Below are positions 33,200-64,000 of a stretch of DNA of 64,000 nt, piece by piece. The stretch comes from Leptasterias polaris. Lineage: Eukaryota > Echinodermata > Asteroidea > Forcipulatida > Asteriidae. The position numbers and the translations under genes were made by a program. The stretch is from positions 3,410,001-3,474,000 of the forward strand of contig JAZGTN010000059.1 of the NCBI GenBank assembly GCA_037783415.1, given 5' to 3'. The notes under the pieces were generated by a model. It had not been told where the DNA came from, did not search any database, and saw only the letters and a program-made list of their open reading frames with translations. The stretch's first letter is position 1, and each line of letters begins with the position of its first letter.

Positions 33200-33560
33200 G
33201 CTGCTAGCTGCTGATGCAAAAGGGTGCACTACTCTAAATCGACCAAAAATTCATGCGCCAAGCTACTTATCATAATTTGTAAACCCATTTTTAATTATAA
33301 TACGTTTTGGGGGTCATGCAACTAATAGACTGTGTAATTATAAGAACTTATCACAACCTGGGGGTTCTGGGTTTCAAGTTTTGAGGAGATTTGATAAATT
33401 TGGGCTTTAAAGTTGGTCCTATTTAGCTTGTTTAAAGTTCACATTTGTTATCACTTTTATAAAATGTATGTGTACTTTCATTTTGACTATAATTATTTTA
33501 GCATTCTGTATTATTCACTTTGTATTACTGTAGTTTGTGCAACATTGAATAAACGTATTC

Positions 33561-33595
<35 letters not shown>

Positions 33596-36500
33596 GAATT
33601 GGAGGAGTGCCGCATGAAAACTGGCGGCAAGTCGGTTTGGGAAAAAACACATTTTCGGGGGTGTTTTTTTCTGGGGTAATTAGCAAAAATTCCAAACGGC
33701 TGACCTGCCAAAAATCTGAAGTTTAGTGGTCTGAAAATATATTTTATTGGTTTTCAAGAGGCTGAGAGACTTTTAACTATTTTTTGAGAATTTTTGAATA
33801 TTTAGCATTTAGCATTGTTTGCTATGGGAGTCTATGAAAATAGAGGGGTGAAACCATAAAATGCATTGGCTAAAATAGCGCCCTCTTGTGGATTAACCCC
33901 GACATCATCCCCTTCGTATTTAAAAAATTGTATCATAATATGCAGTTAAGGCCTGTGTATGATTGGTTTTAAAGAATTTGTTCAGCTGTCAACTTTCAAA
34001 TCTTGGTTATTTCTTGTGGAGGTCACGGTCACCCATGATGCAGCCAGCTAGTTTTTAGTCTGATCATCTGTGGTCTGATCTACCCCTGCATTCAAGTTCT
34101 TTCACATCCGGCCTACCATGTTCTTGATTCAAGATGGATTGGCCTCTCTCTAGTGCTTGGTTTTCCACTCTTTTTGGTTCCCGCAGAATCACCGGTGTTG
34201 CTGGTAGCTGTGGATGTCTGAAGACATTCTCGGCTTGATCTTCTTAAACCTTAGGCAGGCCGTTGCTGTAGAGCTGGGCCTTCCAGCCGATGTTCATTGC
34301 CATCCATAGCATCCAGGTGTAGAAGATGCAGCACACATTACCTTCTCTACCCCTCTTGGTACAGAAGTAACCCTGATCCCCTTAAGTTAAAATCCTTGAA
34401 AGAACTCCTAAGTTTCCCGGAATTCAGTGAAAACAAAACAAGGGTGGTGGGGGGGGGGGGGGGGGGGGGTGGAGATAGCAAACTGTATCAAGCACCAAAT
34501 GCAGATAATTTTACTTTAACAGGGGGGGGGGGGGGCACAGATTATACTTTGAACAGGGTTCTTGCCTGGATGAATAAATAGACTATTGCAATAGACTATA
34601 GACTAAATGTGAAGCCATTATGGCATGGGGTCAAATTTTAGGTCGTAGATGCTCTCCGACTTTTTAAAGGCTTTAAAAGTATTGTAAATAATGCAGTACA
34701 AGTGAGTCCTGACTAATATTGTCGGACCTTTTTTCCCTGTGATAATTGATTCTTAAAAATAAACCTAGCCACAAATCCAAGCTCAGTTGCAACAGCTCAA
34801 CACTGTCTCAACTGCACAACTCGGTTCAACTCATTCCAGGCTAGGTCCCCTCATAATTTAGACTGACAATGTTCAGAGGAAAACATTAAGTTTTAAGCAA
34901 ATAATTAACAACACAAATCAATTGATGGACAAATATACATCATGGGAAGAATGCAGGCGGGTTTAATGAGTCAATTTGCATAGTACAGAAAATACACATT
35001 GGGGGAAAAACAATTTGAGACTTCTTAACAATTCATGGTTTGAAATGTTTAAATTTGAAGAAAAAAATAACAAATAAATTATGTCTACAAATTCCTGACT
35101 AAACTTGATCTTTGTTTTGTTCTAATAACCAAAATGTCTTTTGTTTATCGGCTGCTGTACAAAAGTACAAAATCAAACATTAAGATATACGTGCAAAGAA
35201 GTGCTTGTTATTTCAATACCTTCATTAACATGCTTGCTAATCCTACCCTGCCAAATGCAAAAAAATTCAAAAATGAACCTGGGCCAGATTTCACAGAGAT
35301 GCTTCAGCAGAAAATACTGCTTACCCCCACATTGCTGCTGAGCAAAAAACAGCAGGATGCCAGTCACAAATGGTACATGTGACATGGCATTTCAGCTGGT
35401 AATCTTGTTTTGCTAAGCAACAGTGGTTTATGCTTAGTTACGTTTTGTGCTTAAGCAGCTTTATGAAGTTGGGACCTGTTGGTAACAGTTTATTGAAAAC
35501 TTCCATACTCAGTTGCATTGTATTGCATTTAGCAGGTTGTAAAGTTACAGCAAACTTCAATTATCGGTGCGTTTTCCAATGCCCAGCGCCAAGGCTGGCA
35601 TGAACACTTCACAACGCTAGAATCCTTTGTTGCATTTCGCTGCATTCAGCAGGGCTTTCATTTCAGCGGTGTGCATTCAATGCAGGGTGCCAAGAAAACA
35701 CAGGACCCCCAAAATGATAATGCCTCATGACTTATTCTAAAACTCTTACCGAGACAAACACAAGACATCAAAACCATATTAACATACTGAATTCATAACC
35801 AAAGTTAATAATTATTTATTACAAGCTGTCCCAAATTCCCACTCTAATACTTAGTATTTTATATAATAAGTCAGTTATTTTTTTTTATTAGTCTTCCCCA
35901 GTACTCAATACAATGCAAGGTGCAATCGAGAACATTCTGTTCCCCAATACGCTCCTGCATACTTTAAACCACTTCAAAAATACTTGGAGTTTGTCATTAT
36001 GCAGCAGAAGATTATTAAAACTAAACTACATTTTTAACCCAAACAATGACTATATTTAATTTTTTCAATTTACATAGTTAAAGGTAGGTTAGGTGGTTCT
36101 GAAAACAAGCGGTTGTATTCTAAAACTACATGCCTGTGCTGTTAATCCTGGAGTAATAAAAAAAATTGTTTAAAACAGCTAATTTTATAACGAAATAGTC
36201 ACCAAATGATTGAGTTACTTGGGAGCTTTTGCCTATCCTTAATTTAGGCTCCGGATCTGTTTGATATTGAACCGTCGTGCGAAACGCATACTGCTCCAAA
36301 ATTAACGCTGGAGCCCAACCAGCTGGAGCCAGAACCCAAGCCAGAGCCTGAGTCCAAGCCAGACCCAAAGCCCAAGGCTAAGGCTGTTTGGCAGCTACGG
36401 TTCCGGCTACGACAGTTGCCTAGGGTGTTGCTTAGGACAAACGATACTTCAACACTTGACAACGCAGTTAGCCATAACAGCTAATTTGGACACAGCCCAA

Positions 36501-37166
36501 GTTTGGAAAATGCCCATTGACTGTTAACTGTTTACCTTCATATTCCTGAGCTTTGGTTTTATCACTTGAACAAAAAACATTGACATGGATTATTTTGAAG
36601 ATCAGAAAGAAGTATGGTTTATTTTTATATCAATTGTTTAGCTGCCCCTGGACACATTTCAGAATTTTAAGTTCAAACACAAAACCATCCTTATGGGCCT
36701 TTCAAATTGGAAATTGTAGTGGAGTCTAAACTATTAAAAATAATTACACCAGTACAGCAAGTCTTTGGTACAAACATTTTAAGGTTTGATTCCTGACAGT
36801 TACGTTTTTTGTGTTTTTTTGGTTATGACATATTATACTAACAATATTTAGATAAGTTTGCAGTACTAAAACAAGGCACAACATCATTGCTTAGCCTGGG
36901 TTTCAGACGGTACCGCCTTTTTAGGCGTATCCAAATCAGTTGAAAAGAGCCAATTATAATTTGTTTAGCCCAGCATACTCAAGTCCAAATTTAGTTGGGA
37001 TTATTACTCAAGTTGGGGCATGACAACTAACAGTTACTGAAATAATATGTGGATTAACACCGTTACAGTTCCAACTGAACGTTTGACCTTATAAAGGTGC
37101 TTTTAATGGTGAATTTCTTTGCATCACAATTACAGTTTTATCTTATTTTCACTGCTTGTATGTTAT
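33200..37166. other. Intergenic, upstream of SUOX; repeats only
   Basis: No exon is supported. Contents are a retroposon-type 3' end with (GATT)n at about 33562-33592, 21 G at 34449-34469 and 14 G at 34522-34535, a family B MITE at 35282-35475, and a low-complexity GAGCC-rich tract at 36305-36390. Confidence 0.5.
35282..35475. mobile_element. MITE, family B
   Basis: It runs from GGCCAGATTTCACAGAG to AGCAGCTTTATGAAGTTGGG, with GGATGCCAGTCACAAATGG and TTCAGCTGGTAATC inside. Confidence 0.7.
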
Positions 37167-37553
37167 AATAATAATAATAGTGGCTTCTTATATTGCGCTC
37201 ATATCCGTCACTCAGTGACGCTCAAGGCGCTTCGACAGTCAGTATTTTCCTGAAAGGTATATATGTGGAGCTACTTTTTGAAGTTTGAGACCTATTCCAT
37301 AGCACCATGTAATGGTTTACAAGGTGCTGTGGCGCAATGTGCTGCCGATCAAACCAGGAACACTGCGAACCCCTTCAATGATAAGTGCACTGGGTTCTTT
37401 TACGTGCATTCACAACACACGGGACCAACGGCTTTACGTCCCATCTTGCTTAAGGACACAAGTGTCACGACCAGGACTCGAACCCACACTCTGCTGAGCA
37501 GACACACCAGAACTTGAGTCCGGTGCTCTTATCCGCTCGGCCACAGCACCCCA
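37167..37553 (-). mobile_element. SINE family A2, full length
   Basis: Read on the minus strand: tRNA-Leu-like head (B box GGTTCGAGTCC), GGACGTAAAGCCGTTGG, CACGTAAAAGAACCCAGTGC, and a 3' end GCGCAATATAAGAAGCC with (TTA)n tail. It is the most complete A2 copy in the window. Confidence 0.85.
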
Positions 37554-38414
37554 CCGTTGTTCATTTTAATAACAAGTGAACAGTTTATTTCTTGTTTTGA
37601 ATCTTGTAAATTTTGTTCATGCGGTCAAAACAATTTGGTGAGTGACATAAGAGAGAAGGCTATTGAACGGCTGAGGTAACATGCTAGCCAAGCTGCCTAG
37701 TGTCCGAAGGCTACAAAATGCAGGCTACAAATAAAATAATATGATCCTGTGTTTATTAATGTAAATTTGTTGTACATAGCTCTGTACTGTTTCTACTTCA
37801 AAAAAATTGTAAAGACTGTTTCATGAGGGCTTGAGGAATCAAGGCATTTTATCGAACAATTTAATTTCATTGAGCTCATTTCGATACATATTTACTGGTG
37901 CAAGAAGAATTAATTTGACAACAACCATACGGGAGGGACTACCTTTGTATCAAAAAAATAAAGTCAATTCATAACTAATTACTGTTTACTCTAAACAAAA
38001 TGTACCCATAAAAAAACAAAAAAATAAAAACACTATTAACAAAATATATATTTTCTTGCAATATTTGAAATAAGGTTTGTTATAAACTAACTGTTAAAAA
38101 ATTGATTATGAAATGCCATTTCTTTATTGTGAAAATAAAGGTACATATGAATTAGGAAGGCAATAATAATTAACTGTAAACAAACAGATTTTATGAAATG
38201 GTTATACATTTACACTGTTTAAGAGTGAAGCAACATTTGAGATTCAAGTGTAAAATCCAATGTATTAGCTTAAATGACATACTTTGACATCGGAGGAAAG
38301 GGTGGAAATTTAACGTTCAAACTTCACCAGATGCTCTCAGGATTTTTCATTTACATACAACTTGGATATAATTAATTTAGATTCATTCACTGTTTCATAG
38401 AAACCTTGTGTTTC

Positions 38415-38558
38415 ATAGAACCCTTGCATTTGACGCCATAAGCTAAAATGGCGCCCTCACTGAGAGGTCAAAAACACACCTATCATTGGCTCAGAGATGG
38501 CATGATGCACATTTCTGTTGTTTGACCTCAGCAATGGCGGCCTATGCAATGGGTCTAT
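38415..38558. mobile_element. MITE, family C
   Basis: It runs from ATAGAACCCTTGCAT to ATGCAATGGGTCTAT, near-complementary ends, with GCGCCCTCACTGAGAGGTC inside as at 28089. Confidence 0.7.
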
Positions 38559-39719
38559 GTATTCCATTGAGGCAAAAAACCAAATAAACGCGGATAAACA
38601 AGTAATCAAGCTTGATACGGATTTGCTGGTTATAAAGCACCATTTGATACAACCAACGCAAAGTTATCAATAACTTTGCACAGTTGTCGTATTACTGGAC
38701 AAGTCATTGAATCTCATCATGCAATTGTACAGCAGGGTTTTGTCACATCGTCATTGAGCTCTACACAAGCAATAAAACAAAGACTCAAGCAAAGATTACA
38801 GCTTTTGGTAGCAAACTTTAAAAACATATTGTATAACGACGCCTAAAACAGACAGCCAATAACTGCCACATCGATGTCTTGTTTCAGCACACTCGTATAC
38901 TATGCAATTATTATTATTATTTTTTTCTAATGTTGAATTCTGCGAGTATACATTTACATATTCTTAAATGTGACTAACGAATAGATTTCTTAATTAGGGG
39001 GCTCATCACTACTGTACAAATGATGAGTAAGGCACTGCTTAAATCCATTTCTTTTCATAATCATTATTCAATTTTAAATTCTTATTTGGTATAGGTTTTT
39101 TTTCTTCAAGATTTAGTTAATACATCTTTAATCTACAAACAAAAATGTTAACAATCACCATCAGTCATAAACAGTAAATAAAAATGAGTAATTTTAAAGA
39201 TTTTTTGTTTATAGTTAATCTTGCTTTTTATGCAAACGGAAATATATAACAAACTTGTAACCAATCCCATAACTATTATCCCTGAAGTAACTAAATATCT
39301 AAACTAAGCAATGAACTATATGTTGATAGTTATCTAACTAAGTGGTAAAACCAACTAACCGGGTTCAAAGCAAACTATTAACAGAGTATGTTGTAAACAG
39401 GTCTGGTTTCATGTGAGTGTAACTGGTTATCAGTGACCTGTTTAACGGCACATCAATACATTGACATAATTTCAGATGTCATCACAGTTTAGCAAAACAT
39501 GTAAAAGCAAACGCCTTGCTGTCCCAAATCCATCAATAATCTCCACTCTGTGGTAAACACCCAAAAATGTGTGTGGACTGTGATATGATTTGTCTGCCTG
39601 GCCTCATGCTAAGAGTGGGTGGCTAGAGTACAGTGACAAATCCATCAAATACACGCAGTCCATGAGGTGGGTTGGGTAGAGTTACAGTATAGTCTCCAGA
39701 AAGGATAAAATTTGATCAT

Positions 39720-39910
39720 TCTGCAGGTTTGAGTAGCCAGTAAAAGTCCTTAGATGCGAATGGCCAAATTTGAGTAGCCAGCAAAAGGCCTCAAGTATGT
39801 GAGTAGCCAGTAAAAGGCCTTAGATGCGAGCAGCCAAAACTGAGTAGCCAGCAAAAGGCTTCAGGTGTAAGGAGCTAAATCTGTGCAGCCAGCTCACAGT
39901 CCTTAAAATG
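39720..39910 (+). repeat. GAGTAGCCAG minisatellite
   Basis: GAGTAGCCAG followed by (T/C)AAAAG occurs four times at irregular spacing of about 40-55 bp, with CTTAGATGCGA between. No coding sense. Confidence 0.75.
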
Positions 39911-41142
39911 TGTACACTCATTTTAATCACTACACAAGTGTAGTTGAGTGGACATAGTTGAGTGGTCGGTCAGGCGAAACCGAGTAGTCTAGCATCAGTC
40001 TGTATGATATCAGAATGAGAATTTAAATCCCTGTAGAAAAGTGGTGTTTTTGATGAATATGATACACTCTACATGCATTTCACCATAATTGCTTCTCTTT
40101 ACCCTGGAGTAAAATGGTCTTGACCAGAGGCAACTACATGAAGTGCTGTTTGTAACCATTGTGATAGAATAAGTGCTGAACAAGACTCCATTAAATATTT
40201 TATTATGTTCATTTCAATTGTTTTTTTTAAAAGATTTATTTGTTACTTAATCGCAACATTGCTCCAATAACATTTCTTCATTCCAGGAAAATATAAAACA
40301 GCTACACTGTCACTTCAATGCTGCACATCTTACATCTATTACTCATTTTGTAATCATTTAAGTGGAAAGAAATTTGATAAAAAAAAGGGGCATACGGATG
40401 GGGGTTTATAAATTCCCCCCGGAAGCATGACGTCAATGAGGTTGGATTCTGTACTACCGATTTAAAAAACAACATCACTAATTTGGTGACAGAAATATAA
40501 ATCATAAACATCAACAGATATCAACTGACAAATCTCTTATAAAATAATAAAATGCGTATTAATTGAAAGCATGTCTTAAAAAAAAAAAAGGCAAGACTTT
40601 CTTCTGAAAATTGTGACTTTTGGGGGAGAAAATGACACAATAAAGTTAACAAACTCACTGCTATCTACCAAACACTCTAGTGACTTTGTAATGCTGCCAC
40701 TGGTTGAAAACCTGAGCAAGAACTCAGCCTTGGAGAAAAGAAGGCTGCGTTCATTAAGCACCCGTTAGAATACTCGTGGAGCATTGGAAGTACCGAGCAC
40801 CCCTGCCCGAACATCACACTTTGAGGCTCGTGAATAACGCCATAGACCGGCATTAGGAACCTGCCAGTTACCTGCCAGATGTACCTTTGACCTTGTATGC
40901 CTTAGTGTGTACCATACACACAAACACACACCCAAACACCTGCAATCAGGGACCTCCTATTGTCCCTCTTTTTTTGTAGTCTGTTTGGTAACAGCTCCCA
41001 TGGGTTTTACACACACTCTCCAACTGGACACCTTCACCCAACCAGGGACCCTATTGTCCTCTTCTGTAATAGGTTCCCAATTGGAATGGGTATACCTAAC
41101 CACACCCACCCAAGTGTGTAGTGTCACAATCAGTCTGGGTTC

Positions 41143-41330
41143 AACTTCATAGAGCTGCTTATGCAGACCATTTTGCTTAACAATTTTGTGCTGAGCAAAA
41201 CTTGGCAGGATACCAGTCAAAGATAGTGCATGTGACATGGTACTTTGGCTGGTAACCTTGAGCTGATAAGCATAATTTTGTTTTGCTTAGCTGTTTTGTG
41301 TGTTTAGGAAGCTCTATGACTTTGCAGCCT
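41143..41330. mobile_element. MITE, family B
   Basis: It runs from TTCAACTTCATAGAGCTGC to AGGAAGCTCTATGACTT, with AGGATACCAGTCAAAG and GGCTGGTAACCTT inside. The near-palindromic ends identify a fold-back element. Confidence 0.75.
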
Positions 41331-41845
41331 GATAGTTATGGGTCAAGGATTATGTCTATCCAATGAAACCATTGAGTTTGTAAGACCGGTGCCTTGCAGA
41401 TAAAGACAGGGGACCAGTCTACAACCACCCACCCTGACTATTAAAATGTCATCAGGAATCAGGAAGGGGGGGGGGGAGGAAGAAAAAACGACTATACATT
41501 TGTGTAATATACATCTGTGTAAATATTCGTTGTATATGATTGAGATGCCCACAGCATAACTTCTATCACACCAACTGGCCTACTAACAAAATGCCAGATC
41601 TCTCGTCCAACTCATCAGTTAAAACCAACAACAACGAAAACAATAAAACCTAATCATCTAATGTGAAAGAGCAGATCTTAAACACAAGTTTGGTACTAGA
41701 GGAAGGAAAAAATAACAAAATGGAAAAAAACAAAACCCAACCAATATACACTCTTGCTACAGCTGTTGGTATCCAACTAAAAGTACCATGAATTCACCTT
41801 TGTATATAATAACTGTATCAACTACACTGTACTATGGTAAAGCTC

Positions 41846-62801
<20,956 letters not shown>

Positions 62802-63280
62802 GTCTTGCCCCAAGACGTCAGTGATCGATAGTGAATGGTGTACATGTATGTATGCTCGTCGTAATTTGCAATGGTGCGCCCTCTTATGGCATGATTAAAC
62901 CAACTTGACCAGCACTCACTAATGTCTTGTGAACCCTGCAGCATTGGGTTAACTTTTTCTTTGTTTTCTCTCCAGCCTTTTCTGGTGAACCAATCAGGGA
63001 GCCATCGCAGAACACTTTTCAAATATATTATTATATGACCAAGGGTCGTGTCATGTTTGTTGTGTAAATAAATTTCTCTGATTGCGCGCTGACTGGTTCC
63101 CTAGGAAAGGCTTGGAGAAAACAAATAAAAAGCAAACCATATGCTACAGCATTCCCAAGAAATTAGTGAGAGCTGGTCAAGTTGGTTAAATCATGCCGTA
63201 AAAGGGCACTTTTACCATTCACTCCTAGTTGAGCGGACAAACACAATCCACTATTGATCACTGTCGTCTTGGGCAAAGAC
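62802..63280. mobile_element. Large fold-back element, about 200-bp arms
   Basis: The ends GTCTTGCCCCAAGACGTCAG and CTGTCGTCTTGGGCAAAGAC are near complements. Pairing continues inward through AACCAACTTGACCAGC/GCTGGTCAAGTTGGTT and TGCAGCATTGGG/CCCA-type segments to a centre of about 80 bp with TATTATTATATGACC. Confidence 0.85.
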
Positions 63281-63390
63281 TATGCAGGGCCCATAAAAGG
63301 GCACTTTTACCATTCACTCCTAGTTGAGTGGACAAACACAATCCACTATTGATCACTGTCGTCGTGGGCAAAGACTATGCAGGGTCCAAT
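63200..63390 (+). repeat. 95-bp tandem duplication at a fold-back end
   Basis: AAAAGGGCACTTTTACCATT begins at 63200 and again at 63295, both copies running through CACTATTGATCACTGTCGTC to GACTATGCAGGG. The right tip of the fold-back element is thus doubled. Confidence 0.85.
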
Positions 63391-63592
63391 TTTATGGAGC
63401 TGCTTAAGCGGAAAAAATTGCTCAACATTTTTCTGCAAGGCAAAACTAAGCAGGATACCAGTTACGTTATTACATGTAAAATGGTAATTTTAGCTGGTAA
63501 CTTTATTCTTGTAAGCATAACTTTGTCGTGCTAACATGGCTTAAAAACTTTTTATGATTCAGCAGCTCGATGAAATTGGGCGCAGGACACAT
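63385..63592. mobile_element. MITE, family B
   Basis: It runs from CCAATTTTATGGAGCTGC to AGCAGCTCGATGAAATTGGG, with AGGATACCAGTTACG and TAGCTGGTAACTTTATTC inside. Confidence 0.75.
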
Positions 63593-64000
63593 AATTTTTT
63601 TTGAGTATGCAGCGCTTATCATCACTCAGTGTCAGGGTGAAAAAATGCTAAATCGGATATTATCTTGTGTGAGAAGCACTATTCACTTGGTGTATTCCAA
63701 ACCTTGCGGGGCGAAAATAATCCACAGGCCACCTGGGTGGGGTTCGAACCTGGTGTTGTCAGATTTGGTAAGAGCTGATTTTGAAGACGTTTTGTTTTCT
63801 TTTCTGTGAAAATCTCATAAGTGTACAGGGCTTTGTAATATAACTAATATTGCTCTTCTGTTATTATATTAGCGACCATTTTTGAAAAACTAAATTTTCT
63901 AACTTTAAAAGGAAACATTCCAGTAAATCAAATGCTGTAAAAAAAAAATAAGCAAGCAAACTAAATTTAAAAAATAGAGGGACCTTGGAGCCCCCTTTAA

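Larger units (their letters stand above)
37554..41845. other. Intergenic, 3' of alpha-actinin; repeats only
   Basis: No coding exon is seen. It holds a family C MITE (38415-38558), a minisatellite (39720-39910), a SINE scrap near 40083-40150 and a family B MITE (41143-41330). The alpha-actinin 3' UTR should begin at 41845 and run leftwards. Minus-strand AATAAA occurs near 40198-40203. Confidence 0.5.

Overview
This is animal nuclear DNA: AT-rich, with spliced genes, short exons in long introns, and dense families of small interspersed and fold-back repeats. The protein sequences and the repeat landscape (tRNA-headed SINEs, palindromic MITEs, long poly-G/poly-C runs) suggest a marine deuterostome, most likely an echinoderm. 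That assignment is an inference; I cannot name a species.

Layout. 1-1742: repeats, including a SINE and half of a 68-bp satellite array. 1743-7172: a 5.4-kb DNA transposon bounded by 13-bp inverted repeats, which has split that array; the other half follows at 7173-7430. Its single spliced minus-strand gene joins a chromo-barrel (Tudor-knot) module to a transposase core. The spacing of that core's acidic and zinc-binding residues matches vertebrate RAG1 almost residue for residue. The copy carries four frameshifts. 7430-26700: no host gene seen. This stretch holds LINE ends, a 30-nt hairpin motif repeated seven times, an exact-period 833-bp tandem duplication, a 105-bp minisatellite and several MITEs.

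26719-33075 (minus): a complete sulfite oxidase gene (SUOX), four coding exons, predicted 589 aa. Its introns hold a 1.07-kb hAT-like element with a perfect 8-bp target duplication, and nested SINEs. 33076-41845: intergenic, repeats only. 41846-62579 (minus): the last 18 coding exons of alpha-actinin (721 aa: half of CH2, four spectrin repeats, EF-hands, ending GESDL). The 5' exons lie beyond the window's right edge.

The two host genes lie on the same strand but are functionally unrelated: mitochondrial sulfite oxidation and actin cross-linking. The most unusual object is the RAG1-core, chromo-barrel transposon at the left. All splice sites given for the three genes are GT-AG and keep frame, except at the four transposase frameshifts.
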